From Rhodococcus sp. (in: high G+C Gram-positive bacteria) (GTDB lineage Bacteria; Actinomycetota; Actinomycetes; Mycobacteriales; Mycobacteriaceae), in assembly GCF_023264675.1 (NCBI RefSeq), contig NZ_JAHFVG010000012.1, positions 85,158-149,157 on the forward strand: a stretch of DNA of 64,000 nt, written 5' to 3'. Position 1 is the stretch's first letter. Every line of letters starts with the position of its first letter. Shown here piece by piece: positions 27,976 to 37,984 of this stretch. The translations under genes were made by a program, and so were the position numbers. The notes beneath the pieces were generated by a model, which searched no databases, had not been told where the DNA came from, and saw nothing but the letters and a program-made list of their open reading frames with translations.

Positions 27976-30900
27976 ATGAACGATCGTTCGAGCACCCAGG
28001 ACTCGTACCCCCGAGTCGACATATCGGGTACCAAAGCTGGGAGCGTGTCGTTTCCGGATCTCGAGAAGAAGGTTCTCGAGGCCTGGGAAGCCGACGGAAC
28101 CTTCCGCGCCAGTGTGGAGAACCGGGAGGGTGCCGAGGAGTTCGTCTTCTACGACGGCCCGCCGTTCGCCAACGGCTTGCCCCATTACGGTCACCTGTTG
28201 ACGGGCTACGTCAAGGACCTCGTTCCTCGCTTCCAGACGATGCGTGGCAAGAAGGTAGAACGCCGCTTCGGTTGGGACTGTCATGGACTTCCCGCCGAGC
28301 TCGAAGCCGAGAAGCAGCTCGGGATCAAGGACAAGTCCGAGATCGACGAGATGGGCTTGGCCAAGTTCAACTCGTACTGCAAGCAGTCGGTTCTGCAGTA
28401 CACCGACGAATGGCGTGATTACGTCACCCGCCAAGCGCGCTGGGTCGACTTCGACAACGACTACAAGACACTCGACGTCGACTTCATGGAGTCCGTCATG
28501 TGGGCGTTCAAGACGCTGCACGACAAGGGCTTGATCTATCAGGGTTTCCGGGTGCTGCCGTACAGCTGGTACGAGCAGACTCCGCTGTCCAATCAGGAAA
28601 CGCGGCTCGACGACGCCTACAAGATGCGTCAGGATCCGGCCGTCACGGTCACGATGCCGTTGACCGCTCCCGGGTCGCCGCTGGACGGTGCGAGTGCACT
28701 GATCTGGACGACGACGCCGTGGACCCTGCCGTCGAACCTGGCGATGGCAGTGCATCCCGAGGTTCGCTATGTCCAGGTGCGCGGCGCCGACGGTGAGCGT
28801 TACGTGCTGGCAGCCGAGCGGCTCGCTCATTACGCACGTGAACTCGGCGAGGATCCCGAGGTGCTGTCCGAGCACACGGGCGCCGAGCTCGTCGGACTGA
28901 CCTACGCTCCGCCGTACGATTTCTTTCTGGGCCATGCCAATTCTCATCGCGTGCTGCAGGCCGATTACGTCACCACCGATTCGGGTACCGGGATCGTCCA
29001 CCTTGCACCGGCTTTCGGTGAGGAGGATATGGACGTCGCGACGGCGAACGGCATCGAGGTGGTTCAGCCGCTCGATCCGGGCGGCAAGTTCACCTCGCTC
29101 GTTCCCCCCTACGAGGGCTTGATGGTCTTCGACGCGAATCCGGTCATCATCAAGGATCTCAAGGCCTCCGGGCGTTTGCTGCGGCACGAGACCATCGAGC
29201 ACTCGTATCCGCACAGTTGGCGGAGCGGTCAGCCGCTGATCTACATGGCGGTGCCGTCGTGGTTCGTCGCGGTCACCAAGTTCCGTGATCGCATGGTCGA
29301 GCTCAACCAGGAGATCACCTGGGTGCCCGAGCACATCAAGGACGGTCAGTTCGGTAAGTGGCTCGAAGGTGCGCGCGATTGGAACATCAGCCGTAATCGC
29401 TACTGGGGCAGCCCGATCCCCGTGTGGACGTCGGACAACCCGGAGTATCCGCGGCTCGATGTGTATGGCAGTCTCGACGAGCTCGAGCGTGACTTCGGTG
29501 TGCGTCCGGATGATCTTCACCGTCCGTACATCGATGACCTGACGCGTCCTAACCCGGACGATCCGACGGGCAAGTCGACGATGCGCCGGGTGCCGGAGGT
29601 GCTCGACTGCTGGTTCGAGTCCGGGTCGATGCCGTACGCGCAGGTGCATTTCCCGTTCGAGAACGAGGAATGGTTCAACGGAACGGACACGACGGCGGGG
29701 CATAATCCGGGCGATTTCATCGTCGAGTACAACGGTCAGACTCGGGGTTGGTTCTACACGCTGCACGTGCTCGCTACCGCGCTTTTCGATCGGCCTGCAT
29801 TCAAAACCGTTGCAGCGCATGGCATCGTGCTCGGCGACGACGGACTGAAGATGAGCAAGTCCAAGGGCAACTACCCGGACGTCAAGGAGGTGTTCGACCG
29901 CGACGGCAGTGATGCGATGCGGTGGTTCCTGATGTCCTCGCCGATCCTTCGGGGCGGCAACCTCATCGTGACCGAGCAGGGTATCCGCGAGGGTGTGCGC
30001 CAAGCGTTGCTTCCGATCTGGAATGCGTGGAGCTTCCTGCAGCTGTATGCGGGCAAGCCGGGGCAGTGGCGTACCGATTCCCCGAACGTGCTCGATCGCT
30101 ATGTGTTGGCGAAGCTGTCGGCCACGCGTGATGCGATCACCGATGCGCTCGAGAACAACGACATCGCCGGTGCCTGCGACGAGCTGCGCACCTTCTGTGA
30201 CGCCCTCACCAACTGGTATGTGCGGCGGTCGCGTTCGCGCTTCTGGAGCGAGGACACCGATGCCATCGACACACTGCACACCGTGCTCGAGGTTCTCACG
30301 CGGATTGCGGCTCCGCTGCTTCCTCTCGTCAGCGAGGTCGTGTGGCGGGGACTGACCGGTGGTCGTTCCGTGCACCTGACGGATTGGCCTGCGGCGGGGG
30401 ATCTGCCGTCCGATCCCGAGCTCGTCGATGCGATGGACGAGGTTCGGACGGTGTGTTCGACCGTGCTCGGTCTGCGCAAGGCACAGAACCTTCGGGTCCG
30501 GTTGCCGTTGCCCGAGGTGACCGTCGCCGCCGAGAACGCCGAGCGGCTGCGTCCGTACGCGGACATCATCGCCGACGAGGTCAATGTGAAGAAAGTCGAC
30601 CTCACCGACGATGTTGCGGTCCACGGCAAGTTCGAACTGGTGGTGAATGCGCGGGCGGCTGGGCCTCGGATCGGCAAGGACGTGCAGAAGGTCATCAAGG
30701 CTGTGAAGGCAGGGGAGTGGAGCGAGGACGAGAGCGGCACGGTGAGCGCGGCCGGTATCGATCTGTTGCCCACGGAGTACACCCGCAAATTGGTTGCTGC
30801 CGAGCCTGATTCGACGGCGGCACTGCCGGGGAACGCCGGGCTGGTGGTGCTCGATTCGCAGGTGACGGCCGAGCTGGAAGCCGAGGGCTGGGCGAAGGAC

Positions 30901-31125
30901 CGTATTCGTGAGTTGCAGGATGCACGGCGAACTCTCGGGCTCGAGGTGTCCGACCGCATCGACATCGTCGTCGCGGTTCCGGCAGAGCGCCAGGAATGGT
31001 TCGATGCCCATCGTGATCTGATCGCGGGTGAGGTGCTGGCGTTGTCGTTGACCGACGGCGACCCCGGCGCGGATGCGATCGCGCTCGGCGAGGGAGTCAG
31101 CGTCCTGATCAGCCGGGCGAGGTGA
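27976..31125 (+). CDS. ileS: Isoleucyl-tRNA synthetase
   Basis: 1049 aa from ATG 27976, with GGAGGA 9 bases upstream. Class I synthetase charging tRNA-Ile. [19 protein letters not shown] carries the HIGH-type motif (HYGH, near residue 70) and [11 protein letters not shown] the KMSKS loop (near residue 625). The editing domain lies between ([28 protein letters not shown]) and the anticodon-binding domain near the C-terminus. Length and motifs match the eukaryote-like actinobacterial type. Preceded by its T-box; overlaps def by GTGA. Confidence 0.97.
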   Translation: MNDRSSTQDSYPRVDISGTKAGSVSFPDLEKKVLEAWEADGTFRASVENREGAEEFVFYDGPPFANGLPHYGHLLTGYVKDLVPRFQTMRGKKVERRFGWDCHGLPAELEAEKQLGIKDKSEIDEMGLAKFNSYCKQSVLQYTDEWRDYVTRQARWVDFDNDYKTLDVDFMESVMWAFKTLHDKGLIYQGFRVLPYSWYEQTPLSNQETRLDDAYKMRQDPAVTVTMPLTAPGSPLDGASALIWTTTPWTLPSNLAMAVHPEVRYVQVRGADGERYVLAAERLAHYARELGEDPEVLSEHTGAELVGLTYAPPYDFFLGHANSHRVLQADYVTTDSGTGIVHLAPAFGEEDMDVATANGIEVVQPLDPGGKFTSLVPPYEGLMVFDANPVIIKDLKASGRLLRHETIEHSYPHSWRSGQPLIYMAVPSWFVAVTKFRDRMVELNQEITWVPEHIKDGQFGKWLEGARDWNISRNRYWGSPIPVWTSDNPEYPRLDVYGSLDELERDFGVRPDDLHRPYIDDLTRPNPDDPTGKSTMRRVPEVLDCWFESGSMPYAQVHFPFENEEWFNGTDTTAGHNPGDFIVEYNGQTRGWFYTLHVLATALFDRPAFKTVAAHGIVLGDDGLKMSKSKGNYPDVKEVFDRDGSDAMRWFLMSSPILRGGNLIVTEQGIREGVRQALLPIWNAWSFLQLYAGKPGQWRTDSPNVLDRYVLAKLSATRDAITDALENNDIAGACDELRTFCDALTNWYVRRSRSRFWSEDTDAIDTLHTVLEVLTRIAAPLLPLVSEVVWRGLTGGRSVHLTDWPAAGDLPSDPELVDAMDEVRTVCSTVLGLRKAQNLRVRLPLPEVTVAAENAERLRPYADIIADEVNVKKVDLTDDVAVHGKFELVVNARAAGPRIGKDVQKVIKAVKAGEWSEDESGTVSAAGIDLLPTEYTRKLVAAEPDSTAALPGNAGLVVLDSQVTAELEAEGWAKDRIRELQDARRTLGLEVSDRIDIVVAVPAERQEWFDAHRDLIAGEVLALSLTDGDPGADAIALGEGVSVLISRAR

Positions 31126-31769
31126 CGCCTCGGCGTGTCCACGAGGACTCCGTTCGCGAGCTGCTGGCGACCGCTCGCGACGGGGTCGTGCCCATCGTGG
31201 TTGTCGGTGACCCGGTTCTTCGCGTTCCTGCCGAGCCGATGACCGACCAGCTGGAGAGCCGAACGCTCGACCGGCTCGTCGAGGTGATGCGGGCGACGAT
31301 GCACGATGCGCCCGGGGTGGGGCTGGCCGCACCGCAGATCGGCATTCCGCTGCGCATCGCCGTCGTGGAGGACATGTACGACGTCGGTGCCGAGGTTGCC
31401 GTAGCGCGGATGCGCACTGCTCTTCCCTTTCGGGTCGTCGTGAATCCCGAGTACACCGAACTCGGCGCCGCGCGTCGCTCGTTCTACGAGGGATGTCTGA
31501 GTGTTCCCGGATACCAAGCGGTGGTTTCACGGGCGGAGCGGGTGCGGTTGCAGTGCACCGATCTGGCCGGAGCTGTCGTCGACGAGGAATTCGTCGGTTG
31601 GCCGGCGAGAATCTTCGCGCACGAGACAGATCATCTCGACGGGACCGTCTACATCGACAAAGCCGTCACACGCTCGCTCGCGGCCAACGACGTCTACGCG
31701 GACCGATGGGCCGATCCGTCGCCCGATCGCGCGGCCACAGCACTCGGTTTCGACGTCGGTCACGGCTGA
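31122..31769 (+). CDS. def: Peptide deformylase
   Basis: 215 aa. Removes the formyl group from nascent N-termini. The three active-site motifs are [18 protein letters not shown] (metal Cys) and HETDHLDG (two metal His and the catalytic Glu). The third reads AHETDH where QHExDH is usual, a conservative change outside the metal ligands. The GTG start overlaps the ileS stop, so expression may also respond to the ileS leader. Confidence 0.94.
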   Translation: MTPRRVHEDSVRELLATARDGVVPIVVVGDPVLRVPAEPMTDQLESRTLDRLVEVMRATMHDAPGVGLAAPQIGIPLRIAVVEDMYDVGAEVAVARMRTALPFRVVVNPEYTELGAARRSFYEGCLSVPGYQAVVSRAERVRLQCTDLAGAVVDEEFVGWPARIFAHETDHLDGTVYIDKAVTRSLAANDVYADRWADPSPDRAATALGFDVGHG

Positions 31770-31799
31770 TATGTCGGGGCACAGGAGTATTTTCCGGTT

Positions 31800-33137
31800 G
31801 TGATCGACTCGCGCAGTAGGCGATGGGTGTTGCATCTGGACATGGATGCGTTCTTCGCATCGGTCGAGCAGCTGACACGTCCGACGCTGCGAGGCCGACC
31901 CGTGTTGGTCGGGGGAGCGGGCGGGCGCGGTGTCGTCGCCGGCTGCAGTTACGAGGCGAGGGTGTTCGGGGCGCGGTCGGCGATGCCGATGCATCAGGCC
32001 AGACGGCTCGTCGGCGCCGGTGCGGTGGTGCTTCCGCCGCGCGGCGCGCTCTATCAGGTGCTCAGTCGGCAGGTCTTCGACGGGCTCCGGGCCAGGATGC
32101 CGATCCTCGAGCAACTGTCGATGGACGAGGCTTTCGGGGAACCCGCCGAGCTCGCCGGAGCGACGGCTGCCGAGGTGCTGGAGTTCTGCGAGATGCTGCG
32201 CACCCTGGTGAGACGCGAGACCGGGTTGGTTGCCTCGCTCGGGGCGGGTTCAGGAAAGCAGATTGCCAAGATCGCCTCGGGCTTGGCGAAACCGGACGGA
32301 GTCACCGTCGTCACCCCACAGGAGCAGACGGCGCTGATGGCGGCGCTCCCGGTTCGAAAACTGTGGGGCATCGGCCCGGTGGCGGACGAGAAGCTTCGAC
32401 GCCTCGGTATCGACACCATCGGAAAGTTCGTGGCGACACCAGAATCCGAGGTGGCGTCCATTCTGGGCGGCAGCATCGGCCCTAGCCTGCACAAGCTTGC
32501 GCGCGGTATCGACGACCGCGAAGTGGCCGAGCGAGCGGAGGCGAAGCAGGTCAGCGCCGAGACCACGTTCGCGCACGACATCGTCACGCTGCCCCAGCTA
32601 CGCCTTGCCGTGGATGCAAGTGCCGATGCGGCGCATCGGCGGCTACTGAAGGATGGGCGCGGCGCGCGAACCGTGGTGTTGAAACTCCGTAAGTCGGACA
32701 TGAGCATCCTCACTCGATCGGTGACACTCCCGTACGCCACCGTCGACAAGCAGACCATCGTCGCCGCCGCGCAGCGTCAAGCACTCGATCCGGTGGACAT
32801 CGGGCCGATCCGGTTGGTCGGTGTAGGGCTGGCCGGGCTGTCCACCGTGCAGCAGGGATCGTTGTTTCCGGAACTCGATCATGACGCCGCGCCGGAGGCA
32901 GACGGGGAGGTCGAGGTCGGCCATTCGACGCCCGAGCAGGTGGAAGAGCGCCCGAGGTGGCATCCCGGCATGGATGTAAGGCATCCTGAATACGGACACG
33001 GATGGATTCAGGGGGCGGGACATTCCGTGGTGACGGTTCGTTTCGAGACGCGGTCATCAGGACCGGGTCGTGCAAGGACCTTCGCCGAGGGTGACGAGTT
33101 GCTCGTTGTGGCAGATCCGATCGACAGCCTGCAATGA
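31800..33137 (+). CDS. dinB: DNA polymerase IV (DinB-type Y-family polymerase)
   Basis: 445 aa from GTG 31800. Translesion polymerase. [15 protein letters not shown] holds the first metal aspartate, [20 protein letters not shown] follows, and SMDEAFGEP holds the catalytic Asp-Glu pair. The helix-hairpin-helix region ([26 protein letters not shown]) and little finger domain follow. After residue 370 there is an extra C-terminal segment ([42 protein letters not shown]), seen in DinX-type actinobacterial enzymes. No SOS box was found directly upstream. The order ileS-dinX is also that of M. tuberculosis. Confidence 0.93.
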   Translation: MIDSRSRRWVLHLDMDAFFASVEQLTRPTLRGRPVLVGGAGGRGVVAGCSYEARVFGARSAMPMHQARRLVGAGAVVLPPRGALYQVLSRQVFDGLRARMPILEQLSMDEAFGEPAELAGATAAEVLEFCEMLRTLVRRETGLVASLGAGSGKQIAKIASGLAKPDGVTVVTPQEQTALMAALPVRKLWGIGPVADEKLRRLGIDTIGKFVATPESEVASILGGSIGPSLHKLARGIDDREVAERAEAKQVSAETTFAHDIVTLPQLRLAVDASADAAHRRLLKDGRGARTVVLKLRKSDMSILTRSVTLPYATVDKQTIVAAAQRQALDPVDIGPIRLVGVGLAGLSTVQQGSLFPELDHDAAPEADGEVEVGHSTPEQVEERPRWHPGMDVRHPEYGHGWIQGAGHSVVTVRFETRSSGPGRARTFAEGDELLVVADPIDSLQ

Positions 33138-33292
33138 CAGTGATTCCTACTCGTGAGTAGCCAGGTTGCTTTCGGCGGTTGTTCTCAGATGGCATAGTGG
33201 AACAGCCGACAGGGACGACTGTGTGTCGACCTGAAGTACGTGACCGAAGACAGCAAGTGACCGAGAGTATTTTTACCGAAGGGACAAAGCAG

Positions 33293-33805
33293 TTGAAGCT
33301 TCGTAACACCCGTAAGGCCATGGTTGCAGGCGTCGCGATCGCCGCAGCGCTGACGATGACAGCCTGCAGCTCCGATGACAGCAGCGACACCCCGACCACG
33401 ACTTCGTCGTCGGCAGCCTCGTCTGCATCTGCCGCACCCGAGGCATCGGGCGATTACCCGGCCGTGCCGACTCCCGAAGAGCTCAATGCAGAGCTGACGC
33501 GCGGCCTCGATCCGGCTGTCCCGCTGGAAGAGAAGACCGAGCTCATCCAGGGTTCCGAGGCCGATCCCGATCTCATCAACCAGGTCGCTGCCGCTGCTGT
33601 GCAGAACGGCGCTCAGATCGAGGTCACCAGCGTCGACGATCTCGGTGACGGCACGCTCAATGCCGGCACGACCATCACCTTGAACGGCCAGGCCAACCCG
33701 GGCAGCTTCACCTTCGTCGCCGAGAACGGCAAGTGGAAGCTCTCGAAGGAGAATGCATGTGGTCTGGTTCAGCTCGCGCAGCTGACCTCGCCTGCGTGCG
33801 CGTAA
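33293..33805 (+). CDS. Lipoprotein with Mtb12-like C-terminal domain
   Basis: 170 aa from TTG 33293 (GAAGGGA upstream), which gives a clean lipoprotein signal: basic MKLRNTRK, hydrophobic core, and LTMTAC with the lipid Cys near residue 24. A GTG at 33257 is a longer alternative. A Ser/Thr/Ala linker follows, then YPAVPTPEELNAELTRGLDPAVPLEEKTELIQGSEADP, a feature of the low-molecular-weight antigen Mtb12 family, ending with a Cys-containing CGLVQ..SPAC pair. Surface or wall location is expected; function unknown. Confidence 0.8.
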   Translation: MKLRNTRKAMVAGVAIAAALTMTACSSDDSSDTPTTTSSSAASSASAAPEASGDYPAVPTPEELNAELTRGLDPAVPLEEKTELIQGSEADPDLINQVAAAAVQNGAQIEVTSVDDLGDGTLNAGTTITLNGQANPGSFTFVAENGKWKLSKENACGLVQLAQLTSPACA

Positions 33806-33823
33806 TTTTCCAGCGCATCGCCT

Positions 33824-33873
33824 GAACGGCGGTGCCGGTGTTTCCCTCGACGGGATCTCCGGCACCGCCGTTC
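33824..33873. terminator. Bidirectional terminator between convergent genes
   Basis: A perfect 15-bp stem: GAACGGCGGTGCCGG (33824-33838) pairs with CCGGCACCGCCGTTC (33859-33873) around a 20-base loop that has its own small CCC/GGG pairing. It lies between two convergent lipoprotein genes and has only short T-rich flanks. Confidence 0.75.
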
Positions 33874-33879
33874 GTCGTT

Positions 33880-34626
33880 TCACAGGCCGGTGTTCGCCCC
33901 ACGAATCTTTTCGGCCGCCGACGTGGCCAGTGCGGTGAACGACGCCGGATCGACCCCGTCCTGACTCGTGACCACGAATTGGACCACTGTGTGGTCGACG
34001 ATCGCGACCACAGCGTCCGATACCAGAGTGAAGCCCTCGCTCGAGGTCTCGAGCCGGATCGATGTCGAGGCATCGCCGATTCGGTCCTGCTCCCGGCCGC
34101 CGACGCGGTAGTTCACGGCAACGCCGTCGGCGTCGGTCCCCGAATACTGCCCACACGCCGCGAAAGTCGCTTGCAGCCTGCTGAACGCGGTGGCAGCTCC
34201 GGAATCGGTGTACCCGGCGGCGTCCTCGTCGATCGAGGAGAAGTTCGGTCCCGAGTATCGAACCGCTGCGTTCGAGACTGCGCCGGGCGACTGCTGGGAA
34301 ATGGGAGCAAGCACGTCCGCGCAGGCACTCGGGTCGGTTCCGGACCGATCCGGGTTGTCGTAGTCGGGTGCGGGATCGAGGCCGAGGTCGCGAACCGGGT
34401 CGGGGATCGCCGCGTAGCCGTCGGGCAGATCTCCGACGAGGAGCATCGCGGACATGAGCACGGCCGAGTCGGTGATCGGTCTGCCGAGCAGAGGATCGGG
34501 AGCGGAAACCACGGGTCCCGGTGCGGCCTGCGGGGCAGCAGAAGCCGGCTCGTCCTGGTCCGAACTACATCCGACGAGACTGATCGTCGCTGCCGTCGCC
34601 ATCAGCGCGAGAGCTGCTCGTCTCAC
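33880..34626 (-). CDS. Putative lipoprotein, unknown function
   Basis: 248 aa from GTG 34626, which overlaps the stop of the upstream gene as GTGA. The signal is short ([19 protein letters not shown]) with a perfect LVGC lipobox. The mature part is mostly acidic, with two cysteines (DPSACADVLAPI and TFAACGQYSG) that could form a disulphide, an arrangement seen in PknH-sensor-like and other actinobacterial solute-type lipoproteins; no family is assigned. Probably co-transcribed with the next lipoprotein. Confidence 0.75.
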   Translation of the reverse strand: MRRAALALMATAATISLVGCSSDQDEPASAAPQAAPGPVVSAPDPLLGRPITDSAVLMSAMLLVGDLPDGYAAIPDPVRDLGLDPAPDYDNPDRSGTDPSACADVLAPISQQSPGAVSNAAVRYSGPNFSSIDEDAAGYTDSGAATAFSRLQATFAACGQYSGTDADGVAVNYRVGGREQDRIGDASTSIRLETSSEGFTLVSDAVVAIVDHTVVQFVVTSQDGVDPASFTALATSAAEKIRGANTGL

Positions 34627-35558
34627 TGGCTGATCCACTGCAACGTGTCGCTGATGTCCTGGTGCAGGACCGTCGTGCCCTCGGGGTCGCTGTACTGCTG
34701 GCTGCCTGCCACGGTCACGTTCCCGGAGACCGGGAGCGGTTTCGTCAGATCGATCTCCAGGGTGCCCGTTCCGGTCATCGTGTACGAGTCGATTGCGAGT
34801 TGCCCTGCATCGTCGGGCAGCGCCAACGTGGTCGACTCGGGTGTCTGGTCGATACGAATGTCGACGGTGACGCGGTCGCCGTCCTTGGCGCGAAGCGTCG
34901 CGGTGGTGGTCTGATCGATCGTCAGGCCACTGACCACCTGCTGCTGCACGGTCCACACCGCGCCGACACCGACGTCTCCGTCCGGGAAGGAAATCGAGCG
35001 GTACACAGCCTGATTCAACGCCTGTTCGATGGCCGATCGCGCCGAGTCCTGTGCATCGTCGGCCGGCGTGATCTGCAGAGCCGTGACGGCCCCGGTTTCG
35101 GTGAACGTCAGTCCGGCGTGTGAACCGTCCGCAGGCGCGAGTGCGTCGGTCAGCCGCTGATCTGCCGACGTCGCGGTGCCGATGCGGAGGTCGACCACCC
35201 GATCGTCACCGGAGGTCGGAGCCTCGGCAGTCAACGGAAGTGTCAGCTCGGGAGTCGAGAAGTCCTGCACGGCCTGATCGTCGATCTGTTGCGTGACCGT
35301 CGAGCGTGTGACGAGATCGACGGACTGTTCACCCGACAGAGACTGACCGAGCGTCGCTCGTGGTTCTGCCCCTGGATTCACCAACGTCGTCGTGACAGGA
35401 GTGACCGGAAGCGAGACTGCCGCCGTGGTGCTCGATGAGTCGGAGCCTTCTGCCGGATCGTCCGTCGACGACCCGCAGGCGGAGAGGAGGACGGCGACTG
35501 CGGCAGCCGCGGAGAGGACGCGCAGACCGCGCTTCGAGGTTTCGGATGTCGAGATCAC
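34623..35558 (-). CDS. Putative lipoprotein (DUF6263-like), unknown function
   Basis: 311 aa. The signal [28 protein letters not shown] ends in an LSAC lipobox, followed by a Ser/Thr/Asp linker. The mature domain begins [22 protein letters not shown] and has [11 protein letters not shown] further on, consistent with a beta-rich DUF6263-type domain; that family call is tentative. It is divergent to lspA, the enzyme that would process it, with about 90 bases between the starts. Confidence 0.7.
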   Translation of the reverse strand: MISTSETSKRGLRVLSAAAAVAVLLSACGSSTDDPAEGSDSSSTTAAVSLPVTPVTTTLVNPGAEPRATLGQSLSGEQSVDLVTRSTVTQQIDDQAVQDFSTPELTLPLTAEAPTSGDDRVVDLRIGTATSADQRLTDALAPADGSHAGLTFTETGAVTALQITPADDAQDSARSAIEQALNQAVYRSISFPDGDVGVGAVWTVQQQVVSGLTIDQTTTATLRAKDGDRVTVDIRIDQTPESTTLALPDDAGQLAIDSYTMTGTGTLEIDLTKPLPVSGNVTVAGSQQYSDPEGTTVLHQDISDTLQWISQ

Positions 35559-35649
35559 GGCACCCAGGCTACGTATCCCGCTCGGGTTCGAAGTTTCGGC
35601 GACGGATCCGGATGTGAACGACCCACGGTCGATGGGACATGATAGAGCG

Positions 35650-36300
35650 GTGAGTGACGACCGCCCGACCGATCAGAACACCCCCGAGAACCATGAAGCC
35701 CCCGACGTGTCCACCGAGGAACCTACGTCGAGCGAACCCGCGACCAGGCAACCTGTAGGCGCGTCGAACCAGGTCAAACCCCTTCGCACTCGGCTGCTCG
35801 TGGTGATCGCCCTCGTGATTCTGGCGTTCGACCTCGTCACCAAGATCGCCGTCGTGAAGTGGATCCAGCCGGGCAAGCCCGTGGAGCTCATCGGTGACGT
35901 CGTCACTCTTCGTCTCGTCCGCAATCCGGGGGCAGCGTTCTCGATGGCCACCGGGATGACGTGGTTGCTCACCATCGTCGCGGTGTGTGTGGTCATCGGA
36001 GTGATCCGAATCGGCCGAACTCTGCGTTCGCCGTGGTGGGCACTCGGGCTCGGCCTCGTCCTCGGCGGTGCGCTCGGAAACCTGATCGACCGTTTCTTCC
36101 GAGCACCGGGACCGCTGCAGGGCCACGTCGTGGATTTCGTCTCCGTCGGTTGGTGGCCGGTGTTCAACGTCGCGGACTCGTCGATCGTCTGCGGCGCGAT
36201 TCTGCTGGTGGTGTTGAGCTTGTTCGGGTTCGAACCGAACGGGGAGCGCACCCACGACAAGAAGGCCGACGCGCACGTGAAGTCCGAGGGTGACGCATGA
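35650..36300 (+). CDS. lspA: Lipoprotein signal peptidase LspA
   Basis: 216 aa from GTG 35650. Cleaves signal peptides of lipidated prolipoproteins in the membrane. About 45 acidic residues precede four membrane segments. The catalytic Asp pair is in [11 protein letters not shown] (near residue 146) and NVADSSIV (near residue 175); [11 protein letters not shown] is the third conserved motif. The C-terminus is a charged tail. The ATGA overlap with the pseudouridine synthase gene matches the Rv1539-Rv1540 order. Confidence 0.95.
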   Translation: MSDDRPTDQNTPENHEAPDVSTEEPTSSEPATRQPVGASNQVKPLRTRLLVVIALVILAFDLVTKIAVVKWIQPGKPVELIGDVVTLRLVRNPGAAFSMATGMTWLLTIVAVCVVIGVIRIGRTLRSPWWALGLGLVLGGALGNLIDRFFRAPGPLQGHVVDFVSVGWWPVFNVADSSIVCGAILLVVLSLFGFEPNGERTHDKKADAHVKSEGDA

Positions 36301-37223
36301 GGGAATCACGGTCGATGCCGGTGCCTGACGGGCTGGACGGAATGAGAGTCGACGCGGGTGTGTCTCGGTTGCTCGGTCTATCGCGCACCGTCGTCGCCAC
36401 CATGGCGGAAGAAGGATCGGTGGCCGTCGACGGTGCCGCGGTCGGGAAGTCGGACCGGTTGTCGGCGGGAACGTGGCTCGAAGTAGAGCTACCCGAACCT
36501 GCTCGAGAACTCACCATCGAGGCCGAACCCGTCGACGGTATGGAGATTCTCTATGCGGACGACGACGTCGTTGCGGTGGACAAACCGGTCGGTGTCGCTG
36601 CCCATGCGAGCGTCGGGTGGACCGGACCGACGGTCATCGGTGGACTCGCGGCCGCCGGATTCCGAATCTCGACATCGGGGGCGCACGAGCGCCAGGGGAT
36701 CGTCCATCGACTCGACGTCGGCACATCCGGTGTCATGGTGGTTGCGACGTCGGAGCGGGCCTACACGCTGCTCAAACGCGCTTTCAAGCAGAGAACCATC
36801 GACAAGCGCTATCACGCACTCGTGCAAGGACATCCGGATCCGAGCAGTGGAACCATCGATGCCCCGATCGCGAGACACGGGAGCAACGACTGGAAGTTCG
36901 CCGTGCGTGCCGACGGCAAGGAGAGCGTCACGCACTACGACACCATCGAGGCGTTCCAGGCTGCGAGTCTGCTCGACGTTCATCTCGAAACCGGTCGTAC
37001 ACATCAGATCCGAGTGCACTTCTCGGCACTGCGGCACCCGTGCTGCGGTGACCTGACGTACGGCGCCGACCCTCGGCTGGCCGAGCGACTCGGACTCGAA
37101 CGGCAATGGTTGCACGCGAAATCCCTTGGTTTCGCGCACCCGTCGGACGGTCGTTGGGTCGAGATCGTGAGCCAGTATCCAGCCGACCTGGAACATGCGC
37201 TCGAGGTGCTTCGCTCGGCATGA
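36297..37223 (+). CDS. RluA/RluD-family pseudouridine synthase
   Basis: 308 aa from ATG 36297. An N-terminal S4 RNA-binding domain ([30 protein letters not shown]) precedes the catalytic domain, with [14 protein letters not shown] (catalytic Asp) and the [10 protein letters not shown] motif. Makes pseudouridine in rRNA, probably 23S; the exact site is not readable. A double stop/start overlap joins it to lspA and to the next small gene. Confidence 0.93.
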   Translation: MRESRSMPVPDGLDGMRVDAGVSRLLGLSRTVVATMAEEGSVAVDGAAVGKSDRLSAGTWLEVELPEPARELTIEAEPVDGMEILYADDDVVAVDKPVGVAAHASVGWTGPTVIGGLAAAGFRISTSGAHERQGIVHRLDVGTSGVMVVATSERAYTLLKRAFKQRTIDKRYHALVQGHPDPSSGTIDAPIARHGSNDWKFAVRADGKESVTHYDTIEAFQAASLLDVHLETGRTHQIRVHFSALRHPCCGDLTYGADPRLAERLGLERQWLHAKSLGFAHPSDGRWVEIVSQYPADLEHALEVLRSA

Positions 37224-37885
37224 CCTGGTTGCGGGGAGCGATCGAGGCGTGTGCGCTCGTCGTTGCAGCGCTGCTGCTGTGCCTTGTCGTCGGCATCGCC
37301 AACCCGCTGCCACGTCCCGTCGTGAGCACCGACTCGCTCGGCCCGGACAACGGCGAGACCGTTGCCGACTACGTCGACCGGGCGAGCGCCTCCCTGAGCG
37401 GCCTCCCCGCCGACGACGATCAGCACTGGGCATTGGTGTCCTTCACCGATTCGGCGTCCGTGGATCAGGCAGTGCAGGTCGGCGGCGGTGAACGGATCGC
37501 CGAGGTTCTGGTGCGTGTGCCGTTGGATCGGGTACAGACGCCGGTGATCACGATCGCGGTGTCGGGGAGCCGAGAATCGATCCTCGGCTCCGAGGACGCA
37601 GCCGCGACGACGCTGCAGGGGTCGATGGGCCAGTGGGATCGCCAGTCCCAGATCGATGCGGCGTCGGCTCCGCGTCTCGCGGCAGGTTGTGACTGCGTGG
37701 TCGGTCTGATCGTGCACGCCGACCCGGGCGCACTCCGCGCGATGCAGGCGACCACGGGAGTGCGGGCGGTCGAAGCACTACCCATCGGCGCCACGGCAGG
37801 GAAATTCGCCGTTCGGGCGTTGCTGCCCGACTACGTCGACGTCGTCGGCCCGCTTCCCGACGACGGCCCCGTTCCGCCACCCTGA
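37220..37885 (+). CDS. Membrane-anchored protein of unknown function
   Basis: 221 aa from ATG 37220, overlapping the pseudouridine synthase by ATGA. One N-terminal membrane segment ([21 protein letters not shown]) without lipobox, then an outside domain with two Cys in GCDCVV and a Pro-rich end. No family recognised. Position after lspA-rluD suggests an envelope protein. Confidence 0.75.
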   Translation: MTWLRGAIEACALVVAALLLCLVVGIANPLPRPVVSTDSLGPDNGETVADYVDRASASLSGLPADDDQHWALVSFTDSASVDQAVQVGGGERIAEVLVRVPLDRVQTPVITIAVSGSRESILGSEDAAATTLQGSMGQWDRQSQIDAASAPRLAAGCDCVVGLIVHADPGALRAMQATTGVRAVEALPIGATAGKFAVRALLPDYVDVVGPLPDDGPVPPP

Positions 37886-37984
37886 CGCCCACGCGATGCA
37901 CCTGACCGTGATTTGAATGGTTCCGCTCGCGTGATGTCGCTCGGACGTGCATAGTTGCTGCAATTCGCGCATCGGGAGGCCGGA

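Noticed and set aside
27637..31530. A 1297-codon open frame on the minus strand over ileS
   Set aside because: It is the antisense shadow of ileS, a usual effect in GC-rich genes; codon use fits ileS on the plus strand and the product resembles no family.
31770..31799. SOS box upstream of dinB
   Set aside because: The short gap was read for TCGAAC-N4-GTTCGA and none was present.
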